64,000 nucleotides of DNA from Arthrinium phaeospermum (taxonomy: Eukaryota; Ascomycota; Sordariomycetes; Amphisphaeriales; Apiosporaceae), in the NCBI GenBank assembly GCA_006503535.1, contig QYRS01000013.1, positions 1,240,001 to 1,304,000 of the forward strand. The letters are read 5' to 3'. Positions 13,103 to 25,560 of the stretch are shown here, piece by piece. The stretch's first letter is position 1; each line of letters starts with the position of its first letter. Under the pieces are notes generated by a model. The model ran no database searches and was not told where the DNA came from. It worked only from the letters and a program-made list of their open reading frames with translations. A program made the translations under genes and the position numbers.

Positions 13103-14812
13103 TGGCCTCGCCTCGCCAACGACAATTACTTTTTGTCTTCTACGACATGTATTACTACACCACACTTTATATTCTTTAGATGTCGACGACGAGAACACAC
13201 TCGCACATGTCGACCTGATGCCGGCAACGAACCGACGACTGTTATGTCTGGCTATATTCAGCTATATGTTTATTTATTTTCCTTTTTTTTTGTTATCGGC
13301 AACGGATCAACAATGTATACGCAACCATCAAACGGGGTGGGCTAAAACAGGATGGGACATATACATCCAACGGCAAGGGATGGGGAGTAGAAGGGCGTTA
13401 CCGCTCACAGCGCAGGATTGGGAGGGGTGTATTGTTTTAGAGAGGAAATCAGCATTGACGGCAGCCAGCGGGCGAGTTCCCAGCGACGAAGCGAAGCCAG
13501 GACTTAGTCGTAGTAGTATTATACCCATAAACGGTTCAATTGATTGAATTGGAAGTCATTCGCAAAACATGCCTGTTGCCAAAAATCACATCGTTGAGTA
13601 GCATTGCCCCTTGTCTGTCTCCGGATCCCGAATCATGAAAAACGGAGCTGTCACCTTCGCCCGCAGAAGCCGGCTTGGTGATGCTGATCTGCATTCGAGA
13701 CTGCGCTTGGTGACTGCTACTACCTAACCTAACATTGGCCCGAAGCCATCACCGAGTTCTGTACGCCAAGATCCAATTGGTGCGTCATAGGTATGTAAGC
13801 AAGCAAGCAGCTCGATGAGCAGTTCCCGGTGATGGCCAGGGTCCCATATCTGGGGTGGCATTTTTCCTGACGGATCGAGCGCTACTGCAGCTGTCGCAAT
13901 AAGATTTGCGAGATTGGGTTTCTCCCATACATGATTGACCTGTCTTGGAACTATCAGGCCAAATGGAGAAAGCAGGGAGAGACAGGCAGGTCAGGGCAAG
14001 ACAGGCAACAGATTACTCGCAGGGACAAAGCACCCAGGGCAAGCTTTCGCCTCTGGCCCATCGCACAGACAAGATAGACAGACTGAAGAACAGGCCACTA
14101 CACTGCAAGGTACGAACGGGCCCAGCAGGTGGTCTTGTCGTCCAAGAAGAAGAAGCCTTATCGCGGGAGAAGCGAACCGAGTTGCTCGTGCTGTTGCCCC
14201 CTTGGCAGTGTAAGCATTGTTGGTTGTTATTGCCAGAATCCGAATGCGATTTACGTACATGCCCAGCCGCAAACACAACGGTCATCCCCGATCTAGCCTT
14301 CAGCCCAGTCCGTAAATCCTCCGTCCGTTGTTGTTGTTTTTTTTTTTTTTCGGACCAAAAAAATGGGTTGGGTTGATTGTGCTAGTGCCGTCCAACCATT
14401 TAGACTTCCAAGGGTCTCACTTCCCATCCTCGATGGGAAAGCTCTAAAGGTCGACGACAAGCCCAGTCGGGGTGTGTCAGGTGTCGGTTGGAACGGTGAC
14501 GGGGAGATGGCCTCCTCCCCAAAGAGTGCCAATCTTGGCGTTCCTGCTTGGTCGTTCGTGGCTGTCTTAGCCTTTCGGCCTGTCCAAACTCTGCTGCTCT
14601 GGCTGCAGGTCACTCACCGGGTCTCACACGCCTCTTGGGGCTGATCTAATGCACCACCGTTTGCGGGTTGCGTTACCGCTGAGGGAGGCTGGGAGGGTGG
14701 TCATGGTCACTTAGTCACTCAGTCACTCCGTCACTCAGATGTCTCCTTACTGACTTACATAACGCTACGCTACTCATCCAGGCATGTACTCGGTCACCCA
14801 CGAAAGCTTCGG

Positions 14813-14833
14813 GGAGAGAGAGAGAGAGAGAGA
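14813..14833. repeat. (GA)n microsatellite
   Basis: About ten GA units in the gene desert. No coding frame is involved. Confidence 0.8.
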
Positions 14834-15030
14834 AGGGATGTCCATCAGCTGATTCTCGACAGCGGGCAGGCACCGGGAGCTTGTGTGTCTGTGTGTATAC
14901 ATGCCGTCAACCTGAAAGAGGTGAGACCATCAGGTACAGGGTCAGGTGGTGTTGGTAGCTCTTTGCTCTGCCTTGCTACTAGGGCAGGGGGAGGCTATGT
15001 ATGTATCGGCCATGGCTACGAAGCTCCCCC

Positions 15031-15048
15031 TTGTTGTTGTTGTTGTTG
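15031..15048. repeat. (TTG)n microsatellite
   Basis: Six TTG units in intergenic DNA. Confidence 0.75.
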
Positions 15049-18038
15049 AAAATTCCTGGCATTGACTGTTCTCATGTGTGCGTGCGATGCTAATTGAATT
15101 TATCCCCGGTATGTATTACTGACCTTTTTAACTACATTGCAGTCTTATTCACTCCTTTGGGAGGTTGACGGTTATGCATACATGCATGCACATGCGCAAG
15201 TAGAACATCGATCCTTCTCCCTCCTCTCCTTGGCCGGAAGGGAGGGTTAAAGGGGGGTTTCACGGCAATATGACGTTGGAAAGGGTACCTAACAAGGCCG
15301 TCCCGGAGGCAGCTGTCAAGAGAATTGTGGTGATAGATGGATGTCTCGGTTTGACAAATGTGTCACGCACCCACGCACCCACTCAACCTAACTGGCTTCT
15401 CGCCCAGCTCGAGGTCCAAGCAGCAGCAGCAGCACCATCACGGCGATAAGAGTTCTGCTAACACTAACTCAATCCAGGAGGGGGGGTGCTCTTAGAGGTT
15501 TGACTTTGCCCGTGTCGTCCGCCCGCTGAACCAGTCTGTCTGTCCACACCCCATCATCTGGTCCCATCCGTTTTCAGAAACATCAGCAAGCTCCTCGCCT
15601 CGGGGGAAGCATACGGCTCGGCCTTCCTGGCGGAGCCGTATACGAAAGTATAATGGAGGGTAAGGGCAAGGGGGGTAAGGGGGCCAGGATCACTAACTCC
15701 CCACCCACCTTCTGGGCCTCTGCATATCGAGCTGCAGCTGTATAGTAGTGTGGTGAGGAAGTGCGTGCTGTACATCTGAGTCTGGATTTGTCCAACAGGC
15801 TACTGCTTCTGCTGCTGCTGCTGTAACCGGGGCTTGCCATGTCGCCAGATGATTGGCTCTGGCGGTGAAACCTTGTACGACAGCTCGGAACGTATCCCGA
15901 ACTTTGCACGTTCGGTGAGTTCAGGCCAACAAGTTCGCGGGTTATCCCAACGTTGATCGGCTTTGGGACGGCAGTGACATGAAGTCAAGCCCGGTCGTCT
16001 CCCACAACATGGTTGTTCCTTGCCGGGTATTCAGCACGCGCACTCCCGAGAGATGAATCGGTGGCACGATGGGGGCTGACTTCTCACATATGTATGTCCG
16101 AAGCCCAATCTCTCTCGTCTCAAGGGGGGGCCCGCAGGAGACGCACTACCACGATATCTATGTTACTTCCTAGGGGGAGAGAAAAAAAACGAGCTCATCT
16201 GTATGGGGCTCGGGTATCTTTACTGTCTTCGATGCATACGGCGCCGATACGACGTAGGGTAGCAATGCCGCTTGAGCCCTGGACGTGATGTGCCAGATGG
16301 TGCGCAGGGCTCTCCTACCAACCCTGACTGGACAGCAAACGCCTCATCTGAGCAGCAGGCATGGCCCTTGGACCCGAGGGCCAGCCCCCAACCAAGGCCC
16401 CGATCCGGGAAGGGAATGAGGGCCAGCCGGCCGTCCCCTGAAGTACGACCCTGTTGAATGACACACGTCTAGAAAGAGAGAAAAAAAAAGCTCCAAAACT
16501 TTCATCCTTGACAAGAGTAGACGGGGAAAGGGAGACCCGCCCGGACGATGATCGCCCATAATCATCGTATGTATAGAGCCGCCTTCGATCCAACCCCGTC
16601 AACCCTGACGGGAGCCACCACAGTGACAAGGGCTAAAATCCGATCCCGCAGGACCCTGTCGGCGTTTCTTCTCGTCCGGCGTGAAACGCGACGGGGAGCA
16701 AAAGATGAACGATGATTTGAATAACTCTATCGCCCCTAGAGTCTAGGCCTCTGGGCGAAGAGTACCCGTCGATCGACCTCTCCTACCTACGCCCGTAATC
16801 CCCAAGCCCTTGTCCCCTCACCTGTCACTCCCTCCCTCCTGCGGCTTGAAACGGATAGGTGCTAGCTATGGGCGGGAATGCACAGCCTACAGCCACACTT
16901 AGGTGCAGCAGGAACCATGTCGGCGTTGCAACGTCAACCCGGTCTTTTCTTTTTACTGCAGTTTGATGTTTGCTGCTGTCCCCAACGCGATTATCCCCGG
17001 CTGCGCAAGGGTACGTACGTACTGTATGGTATGTACAAGTATTCTGATTTGTGATAGGAATGGAATGGATACACCACACTCGAGAATCGCCGGGCCCCAG
17101 TTATAGAGACAAAGAGGGAGAGGGCGAGAGAGACCACGCAGAGGCAGGGGTTCGAGTGTGGAGTACAAAAGGTAGTGAAGTGGGATGCTGTCGATGCTTT
17201 CTTTACCCAATGTGCCAGGGCGGTGCCTGTACGAACTGGAGGTGGCTCTGGTCGAGTGGCATCATCCGGATTGACTCGAATAGGGATCGACATCCATCGT
17301 GTACTGTACTTGGTAATGCTTGCTTTCAATGTTGCTCTTTCTTCACTGCCGAGGCTGCTGCTCGACAGGCTGTCTTCGTTCGACTCAACCAACCAGCAGC
17401 TGTGGCTGCACAGCTCAAGTAAGTAAGTAAGTAGGTAAGTATGTACGGTTACCTAATTAGAGTATATCGGACCTGCCAGCTAAAACATAGTGTGTTTGCT
17501 GGCGTATCGGCGGTATCCTCGGTGACGTTGACCCCTGCTCAGCCTAGGCCCGAGGAGAAGAAGGAGGAGGAGGAGGCGAACCAACAAAGTCGGGACAGTT
17601 TCACCAACAGGCAACCCCCGGCCGTTGGATCAATTCCATTTGAAGTCCAAGTCCCGAACGGAGTGGCAGGCTGCCGAACGTGGAGGTCTGTGGCTTCGGC
17701 ATGTCCTCGCAGATTTGGGAGGAAAAGACGGAAGGGACAGGATGGCAGGATGGGATGGTCCCTGATGGATGGTTGATGGCCACCAAGTCTATGTACTGTC
17801 TACTGTAAGCAGACCAGCCCACCCCAGTCTCTCGCTCGGGACTGGTTCCCCGTCTGGGTCAGTTCGAGTCTCGGGCGATGGAGAAGGCCCCCAGCGAAAG
17901 CAACGGATAACCTTGTCAGCAATACAGTAGTATCGATTGAAATTCTCCGAGAGTGACAGGTAAGAGAGATCATGTACCGTTTTCTTTTTCTCTCTCTTTT
18001 CCTCTTTGAGCTGGAGGTATACACATACACCCACCCTG

Positions 18039-18063
18039 TTTTTTTTTTTTTTTTTTTTTTTTT
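18039..18063. repeat. Poly(T) tract of 25 nt
   Basis: An uninterrupted T run preceded by CT-rich sequence. It resembles a poly(dA:dT) nucleosome-excluding tract or the A-tail of an old retrotransposed copy, but no element body was recognised next to it. Confidence 0.85.
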
Positions 18064-19400
18064 GCATTCTAAATCCAGGCCAAGCTGCCACATAACGACT
18101 GGGGCTTTGTACCTATCACCTACCTTCTACCTTGTACCTAGCCACACACCACCCACCTACTCCATACCTACTGTACATACCTAATAAACCACACTACTGT
18201 ACCTAAGCAGGACCCCATCTATCAATTCTGCTGCAGGTCATACATACTTCGCCTTTCTCTGCCTCCAAGCATGCTTAATTACTCCGCTCGCGTCCACTTG
18301 GATTGGGCTGGCACGACTTTGGACGATCATTGGCCGGCCCGACGTGGGATGCAATCTACACACGACGTACTACCAGATATAGCGCGTGCGTCACCAACGG
18401 TGTGCCGGCAGGCCACGAGCAATTGGCATGGGACGGAGCAAGGCGATCGCCATCCGATGGGAAATCGTAGTACATTTGTATAAACATACCCACCAATTCA
18501 ATCAATTGATCAATTAATTCCACTTGGAATGAGAAAAAAAAAAAGTGACATTTGTTAGACCCAACTGCCAACTGCGCTGCACCCCCACTGCCAGACTACT
18601 ACTAACAAAAGTCCCCCGGCAGCGGCCCTGAAACCCACTAGGCTGTCTGTTCATCATCACGGCTCGAGCTCACTGCTTACTGTGCCAGTCGAAGTTCTTA
18701 TGTACAGTAGTATCTTCATGCTGGTCACGGTAGTTCTGGACGGCATTGGCGTCAATGGATCTTGCAAGGCCAAGAAGTCATCAAAAGGCTCAGGGGTGGG
18801 TGTTGTTTGATGCCGACGTTGACAAGCGAGACAGACACGCGACCAAACCACACACACACAGAGAGAGAGAGACTGGTGAGCCGCCGAGAGTAGACTTTAG
18901 TCAGGGGGACCAATCAACAAGCAAGCTCGGTTGCCTTTTCCGATTGAGTATCTGCACAGATTGCATAGGAGGTACCTTATCGTGATTAGTGGCTTCACGA
19001 TTGGTTCTCGATAGGTAGTTCCTTACATATGTAGTAGTATCAATTAGAGATGGACGTCAGTAACTACTATCAGTAGTAGGTAGCCGGCTGACAGCGAAGC
19101 GGCTCCCAGCCCATCAAGCCGTCATCGATGCTTATCGGGTTATCAGATGCTCGGCCTTCGGACCAAAATCAGGCCGTCTGAGCCTCTCAATTGTCCGAGC
19201 CTAGTTATGTAAGCAGCGCAAACCGTTCAGGAGACGACAGTTGTTGCCTAAGAGAGTAAGCCGGTAAAATGCTGTTGGTGATGACAATGACAATGCCGGT
19301 CTCTACGTGTGTGTTTTTGTGTGTGTGAGATCTGGCTATTGTGAAATCCAACCTTTTTTCGTCACCCTTTCCCCGTGTGCTCGTCGACCTGGGGCTGGGT

Positions 19401-19408
19401 GTATATAC
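19401..19408 (+). promoter_or_regulatory. TATA-like element upstream of the Zn2Cys6 gene
   Basis: GTATATAC lies about 46-53 nt before the ATG at 19454. Position and sequence suit a TATA box with a very short leader. Inferred only. Confidence 0.35.
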
Positions 19409-19453
19409 CGTATCGCACCTTCCAACTACCAGTGTAACACGCCTTACTAAGCG

Positions 19454-22398
19454 ATGCCTCCACCAATCGTAGTTGGGGACGACACCCCTGAGGAGCAAAC
19501 AACAGAGGCTCTGGCTTGCGTCACCTGCCGTGCCCGCAAGCTCAAGTGCAACCGTGTCAAGCCGGCCTGCTCACGTTGTGTAAGAGTAAAAGGGGAGTGT
19601 GTCTACCCCGAATCGAGGAGGAAACCGGCCTTCAAGCGCCGCAATGTCAAGGAGCTAGAAGCTCGGCTGGGTAGGTGGTCGTCCCCCCCTAATCCGTATA
19701 GCTTCTCCTTCGTAGCGTCTGACATGAATCTGTGTATATAGCCCAGGTCGAGATCCTGCTCAAGGAAGTTGGCAATGAAAAGACATCAGCCCCGGAGACG
19801 GAGGAGACAGTTGACGAGACCAATGTCGAGTTTAGTTTCCCGGAAGCAGTACTTCCACCACCACAGTCCGACGATGTCTTTTTCCAGGGGCTGGACTATG
19901 ATGTCCCCCCTGCTTCTGCAACAGGAGAGACATCCAACATGTACTCTTTCAACTTCTCTACGGAGCCCTCTGCTGGATTCGGCACCACTGGCGACTTCTT
20001 CGGCGGCGAACTGCTTGACCTAGGCATCTCTGAGCCAACTCCTCCATACGAGGTCATGGAAGAGCTGTAAGTGCACCCACTGTCTAGTATCATAATGATT
20101 GCGTCCAACTCATTGATCTATTCGTAGCCACCAGACCTTCTTCCAGCGCCAGTCGGAAACCATACCCATCATCAATCAGCAGCGGTACTTGCAAGAGTTC
20201 TACTCGCCTCCTCACATGAAGCCACCCATGTGTTTGCAGTACGCCATCTGGGCCATTGCGGCTATCGAGAACAAGAAGTACAGCGCCTCGCGCGATGTCT
20301 TCTACCAACGCGCAAGACAGTACGCCGAGGCCGACGAGATGAAGGTTGGTCATGCCAAGCTGCCGGTACTCCAGATGCTTGCTCTATGCTGAACTGTGAT
20401 TAGGGGCAAGGGGAGCATTTCCTCACCGTGAGGCATGCTCAGGCATGGTCTTGTATCGCCGTGTGCGAGGCAAAGACCATGATGTTCACGAGAGCAGCCA
20501 TGAGCACTGCTCGCGCGGTCCGACTCTCGGCCATGATGGGACTGCAACGACTTGACTGTGCGCCCGGCGAAATGTCGCCAACAAGTGAGTGCTTCTTGAG
20601 ACCTGCGTAAGCACGTCGGAGATGGCTAACTTTGGTAACAGTCCCTCCACCAAAGGATTGGACAGAACTGGAGGAGCGAAGACGCACCCTTTGGGGAATC
20701 TTTTGTCTCGATAGCCATTGCAGTATATCGACCGGGTGGGCTACCCTTATAGATCCAAGCGAGGTAAGTTGAGTTGAGCAGAGTTGGAGTGGCTGTGTTT
20801 CCGTGCTAACGCACACCCAGGTGACTACTCATCTTCCATGCTCCGAAGCAGCCTTCCGTAGCGGCGAAGAGGCGGAAGGCTGCACGCTCAACGAAGCCCT
20901 TAAAGGGTATCCGTATAGTAGCTTTGCCAGCTCCGTAGTCATTTGCCACTTCTTCAACGAGATCCTGAAGCACGTCCACCGGCCGCGGCCGGACGACTTC
21001 CCCGAAAACTACGAATTTGGAAGGTACTGGACAAGGCACCGCGAGCTTGACAACACCCTCTCAAGCGCATTCATGTTCCTCCCCGAGAGCTTCCGGCTTC
21101 CCGACCACTTCCAAGATCGTACCGCCATCCATATCAATCTCAACCTGCATGCGTCCATCATTTGCTTACACCATGCGGCCATCGACAAGGTCGACAAGCA
21201 CAAGCTCCCAAATCACCTCAAGAAGGCCAGCCAGACGCGGCTTCTCACCGCCGCCCAGGAGATCGTCAACATCATGAGAACGATGGGTTCTACAGCATCG
21301 CACCCCAAAACACCCCTTACCGCTCTAGCTTTGTACTCTGCAGCATCCGTGTACATATACCACTTCAAAGAAGCAGGGGCCCCCGGAATGCTGGATAACC
21401 TCGACTATATCATTTCGACCATGTCTACTCTATCTCGAGATCATTTCATCACCCGCGCATTCCTCAAGCAGGTGGTATCCGACATCGAATGCAACGATCT
21501 CCAAAGCTACGTGAAAGTCCCGAAGCTGGACTACCTGCCCTCTCATTTTGCCAATGGCGATTGCAACATCCCCCTCTTGGTTCGTTCTTCCATCTCCCGG
21601 CACGCCGCGACGCCGCCGGTTCCTGGACAAATCCCGCCCAGGCAGCCGTCGGCAGAGATGAAGGCGAATGGCCCCAGCATGTCGGGCGACTGCGGCGTCG
21701 CTTGTCTCACTGGCGGCGTCAAGGACACGGCGGCCCGTGATGGTACCCGATTCAGCCCGGGCGACCTTCACACGAGCAATAAGCGGAAACGCCTAGCTTC
21801 CGACAGATCACCCCTCGAGGGAACAGCATCGGACCTGGACGACGGCAGTCCGCTCTGGGCCCAGAGTGGGTCCTTCGGATACTCCGACTCCCTCTCGTCC
21901 AAGTCCACGCCGCCCGAATCTGACTGGTACAGCGCAGCCGCCGCCGCCGCCGCCGCCACCGAAAACTGTCGGCCTCAGGATATCAACCTCGAAAACCCTG
22001 GCCTAAGGGGCAATACCCAGTCGACTTTTCCGATGCCGTCGCTCCCGCACCGGACGAACTCGCCAGTGGGGGCGGGGTCTACACAGGCCGCACCTTCTTC
22101 CTCCTTCGGAGTAAGCGGCGGCGGAGTGGTGCTGGGTCCTACGATTATCGGAAGCCGCGGGCGGCCGAATACGCTCAGTACCGCGGGGCCGGGACACGGT
22201 TCATCCACTCTACCAGGAGGCATCTCAACGTGGGAGATGGCAGGCCGTTGCATGAGCTCGCAGTTCCAGAGCGGGATGGCTCCTGGCACCGCGCCGGATG
22301 TGGGTTCGTGGAACTTCATGGGAGGTCTGTCTTCGGACCAGATCGACTGGGGCTCGGGGACAGGTGTCGCTGCTGACACAGCGAATGTCACGGACTAG
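19454..22398 (+). CDS. Zn2Cys6 fungal-specific transcription factor
   Basis: Six exons: 19454-19670, 19742-20066, 20128-20344, 20404-20584, 20642-20763 and 20821-22398, giving 879 residues; all junctions keep frame. The binuclear zinc cluster is at residues 22-49 with the canonical spacing C22-X2-C25-X6-C32-X6-C39-X2-C42-X6-C49. A basic linker and a likely dimerising coiled coil (ELEARLAQVEILLKEV) follow. The middle homology (fungal_trans) domain spans roughly residues 210-430 and includes the family signature RRRTLWGIFCLDS. The C-terminal third is low-complexity (Ser, Pro, Gly and an Ala run), probably an activation region. It should act as a nuclear DNA-binding regulator; target genes cannot be deduced and no metabolic cluster adjoins it. 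I do not assign a named orthologue. Confidence 0.93.
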
Positions 22399-22425
22399 AA
22401 AAGCAAAATGGGGAGTGGGCTGGTA

Positions 22426-22452
22426 TTTTTTTTTTTTTTTTTTTTTTTTTTT
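22426..22452. repeat. Poly(T) tract of 27 nt just 3' of the Zn2Cys6 stop
   Basis: An uninterrupted T run starting 28 nt after the stop codon at 22396-22398, so it would lie in the 3' UTR as a long U tract. Confidence 0.9.
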
Positions 22453-23601
22453 GCGATTTATATGCATGAATGAGCGTGGCGTTCTAGGGCGGGAGAAAAT
22501 ACAGGAGGACTGGTAGGAAAACATGATCAAGGCGAGTGAGTAGCACACCATGACGGGAAATCTCGGTTTATAATCATTATGTCGCTTCTTGTATTATATA
22601 TCAATGCCCGTGCCTCTCTCTTCATGGACAGGCTGGGTCGATGCCTGCGGGGCCCCCTTCTTGAAAGGGGAGAATGACACAACGCTTCTCAGTCGTAATA
22701 CTACACATTCCGGAGAGGCACCAACTTTAATGGCGATACCTCATCGCAAGAACCATTTCTTAGCACGTCAATAATTCAACTAGATCCTTGCCATTGCCCG
22801 AACGCAGGTTGTAAGTTTTGATATATCTGGAGGTGCAGAACAGGTGCCCAAAATTTCCCAGATGGCTGAACGTTGCTTCGCGAGTTCACATGAGTCCATG
22901 GTAGGTATATCGTCGCTCTCTCACACGGATATCACAACATCACTTGATTCACCAAATTGGACCGGTCATGGGTCATTTAACTCATGCATACCCCCCTTTC
23001 GACATTCGATGAACACTGGATGGTTCAGGTAAGCATTGAACAGCAACTGCGCACGGAATGATGCGATCTCAATTATGTATTACGAATTAACCGTGATCAA
23101 CGGAAGCGGGGCACAAGTCATGTGCAGGTGTTTCGACACCTCGTTTCCGTGGGAACAATGTCCTGATCCAGGGAAGGACACAGGGCCCAACCGAAGGGAT
23201 GCAAGTAATCACGCTTTTCGAACCCCCCCAAGGCGCTTTGTGTGACAGAGAGATGCTACAATCCAATGTTCATAGCCTCAATACCATCGGAAGATGACCC
23301 AATGCCGCATGAGCCTGCTTGTGACATTCGCCCTGGCTTGTCAAAGACCACCACCACCATAAGCATGGTTTGCTTTGATCGTGGGGATGGTCGTCGGTTG
23401 GTTAATGTGGGTCCCGGTTCGCCCGAGTCCCGCCTGATGACCTAGCCCGCAATGAAGAACAAGGTCCCGGTCTGCCGTCAAACCCATCCAGAGAGCAATT
23501 ACAATGCAAACTCCCCCGGCATCAACCAATCTCAAGCAGTCGGATGACGCAGATATTATACAGCTCTCCGTATTATGAGCAACGCCTCAAAAAGCAGACA
23601 G
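22453..23601. other. Convergent intergenic region
   Basis: About 1.15 kb between two converging genes (the Zn2Cys6 gene and the 652-residue unknown). It holds their 3' UTRs. Short open frames occur on the plus strand, none convincing. Nothing else seen. Confidence 0.6.
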
Positions 23602-25560
23602 TCAAGTTGACCTGCCGGATTTCGCATCTACCGAGCCTTCGTGGGCCTCGATCAGGTCTTCCATCATGAGCCGCTCGCTGAAACTTTTTGGGGTTCCGCT
23701 GAACTGTCCACGGATCGGTCGATAGCTGGATGATTCATCCAGTCCGCTGCGCCCGTCGACACTGCCAACAAACGATTGCATATTCCCTAGATCCGACGCC
23801 CTCCGGATCACATCGCTGTCTTTGACGCTAGACATGCTGAATGGGCGCCCTCGGAAAGAACCTATCGAGGCTCCCGAGGTACGAGACGGCGTAGAAGCTT
23901 GTGCGGGGATGGCGCTCGGCTTCTGTATGGATACTGCAGGGGACGTTGCAAACTGCGTGACTGGCGACTTGTCGCTCTCGGGTTCTTCTACCGAGGACAG
24001 TTCCTGACCATTGACTTCCTCCTCCTCCTCCTCCTCCTCGTCAATATATTTCTTCGGCTCTTTCGCATTCCCATTCCGTTTCGACTTGGATGTCGGTTCA
24101 GTCTCATCGGAATCCCAGTCGAACATATCTTCTTCATCTTCCGCTGGGCCATCGCTATTGCGGTGGAGCACCAATGGCTCACTTCCCGCAGTCTCCTTCA
24201 GGGTGATTGTTGGATTTGGTGTCCTCGGGATGGTCCCTGAAAGTGGAGATGATGACTCGAGCGGGGAGAACTTCTTCCTACCCTTGAACGAGCTCAGGGC
24301 AGGCATCGCCAGTACATCGTCATCTTCTTCGTCAGTCTCGTCCTCATTTTCTGCGCCCTTCTCTTCCGGTTTAACCCCCTTGTCGTCAAGCTTGATCTGG
24401 TCAGCGTGCTCGCCAGTTCCGCCAGAGGTTGCAGGTGCATGTTGCGGTTTTGCGGGTCTTGGTTTTAGACCCCCCATGACCAACACATCGTCGTCATCGT
24501 CCGCATCTTGCGGATCACCAACCACAGCCCATTGAGAAGTGTCTTCGTTGGACGTCCTTGCCAAGGCCTTCAGCCGGTCTGTGCTGGAGACTTTCTTTGG
24601 CAGACTTGGAGGCGAGCTTCCTAGCAGACTGATGCTATCTTCATCTTCCTCGACAATGGTGCCCGACTTATGCGCCTCATCGCCGAATTCCGGATTTCCC
24701 AGCGGGGACGGCAAGTGCTCGACAAGTCGAGGTGAGGTGGGCGGCGACATTGTAGGCAGAACCTCGCCCCCTTCGACCTCGAACCGCACGCGCCGTGGGC
24801 TTTGTGTCTTGGAGGTAGACGAACTTGAGGAGCGGCGGAGAGCACTCCTGCGGTTCCTCACGGAGCTATCGTCAGATGCATTTGAAGAAACAGTGTCCTG
24901 GGTAGGGCGCCGACTAGGTGTAGGTCGCGTACCAATCGCCGCAGCCAATGAGGGAATCGAGTTCTGCTCGGCCTTGGTGGGCGACGGTACTGCCGCCGAC
25001 TGCTGAGGTTGAAGGCTTGGCGACACGGCAGGTGGTGAAGTGGGTGGCGGCAGAGTGTCTCGGCCGTTCTTGTCCTCGGCGCCCAGCAAAGTCAGGTAGC
25101 TGGGGGTGAAGAGCCCGTGGAACTCGCGCTCCCGTGCATGAGGGCTTCTGGGACTCTCATCTGCGGCGGGGGTGCCGGATGTGTGCGGCAGGACGGGTGG
25201 CGGAGAGCCCTTGTTGCGCTTCGAACGATCGGTGGCGGCCGTGGTCTTTGCGTCGTGAGGGCGGCAGGTGGTGGTGTTGTTCTTGATGGGATTGGCCTGG
25301 TCAAAGGCAGGACTAATGGCCGGGTAGTTGTGAAGGGAGTCTCTTATCGCATGCTCGACCTGGACCGAGACATGATCTGTCGCATTCTCCAGCAGGGTGC
25401 GCGAGTAGCGCTGGAATTCGGTGGCCATTTCCTGGCGGTGGCCCTGGACCTTTTGCTCGAGGTCGGCGAGCTTCTGGAGGAGGTCAGAAGCAATGGTAGT
25501 GGCATCGTCCATTGTCAATCCTTCTCTTTTTGTGCTTGGGTTGTCTGGGATGCTGGTCAT
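23602..25560 (-). CDS. Low-complexity acidic/serine-rich protein of unknown function
   Basis: A single exon of 652 residues. I do not recognise the protein. The first 80 residues look folded or coiled (DLLQKLADLEQKVQGHRQEM, then a second helix), with MTSIP as start and an in-frame alternative Met at residue 17. The remainder looks disordered: Ser/Pro-rich stretches, SPRRVRFEVE and SSPPSLPKK boxes that resemble phosphorylation or docking sites, and acidic runs including DADDDDD and an uninterrupted Glu run (the CCT repeat at 24018-24039). That one frame stays open for nearly 2 kb with typical third-base use argues for a real gene despite its low complexity. The plus-strand frames across it (24011-24535 and others) are shadows. 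A scaffold or cytoskeletal/cell-polarity role is possible but unsupported. Confidence 0.8.
   Translation of the reverse strand: MTSIPDNPSTKREGLTMDDATTIASDLLQKLADLEQKVQGHRQEMATEFQRYSRTLLENATDHVSVQVEHAIRDSLHNYPAISPAFDQANPIKNNTTTCRPHDAKTTAATDRSKRNKGSPPPVLPHTSGTPAADESPRSPHAREREFHGLFTPSYLTLLGAEDKNGRDTLPPPTSPPAVSPSLQPQQSAAVPSPTKAEQNSIPSLAAAIGTRPTPSRRPTQDTVSSNASDDSSVRNRRSALRRSSSSSTSKTQSPRRVRFEVEGGEVLPTMSPPTSPRLVEHLPSPLGNPEFGDEAHKSGTIVEEDEDSISLLGSSPPSLPKKVSSTDRLKALARTSNEDTSQWAVVGDPQDADDDDDVLVMGGLKPRPAKPQHAPATSGGTGEHADQIKLDDKGVKPEEKGAENEDETDEEDDDVLAMPALSSFKGRKKFSPLESSSPLSGTIPRTPNPTITLKETAGSEPLVLHRNSDGPAEDEEDMFDWDSDETEPTSKSKRNGNAKEPKKYIDEEEEEEEEVNGQELSSVEEPESDKSPVTQFATSPAVSIQKPSAIPAQASTPSRTSGASIGSFRGRPFSMSSVKDSDVIRRASDLGNMQSFVGSVDGRSGLDESSSYRPIRGQFSGTPKSFSERLMMEDLIEAHEGSVDAKSGRST
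24018..24039 (-). repeat. Coding CCT/AGG trinucleotide repeat (Glu run)
   Basis: Seven or so CCT units on the plus strand, read as GAG glutamate codons in the minus-strand gene. Confidence 0.85.

Larger units (their letters stand above)
13103..19400. other. Gene-poor region between homeobox and Zn2Cys6 genes
   Basis: About 6.3 kb with no gene I can support. Open frames are short, overlap on both strands and show no domain. Simple sequence is frequent: GA at 14813-14833, TTG at 15031-15048, CTG near 15806, T25 at 18039-18063. Both flanking genes encode transcription factors on the plus strand. The right end should hold the Zn2Cys6 promoter and the left end the homeobox 3' UTR (a T-rich stretch near 13262-13291). 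Confidence 0.6.

Noticed and set aside
24011..24535. 174-codon plus-strand Ser-rich frame
   Set aside because: Antisense of the Glu/Asp-rich part of the 652-residue gene; Glu/Asp codons read as Ser/Leu on the other strand.
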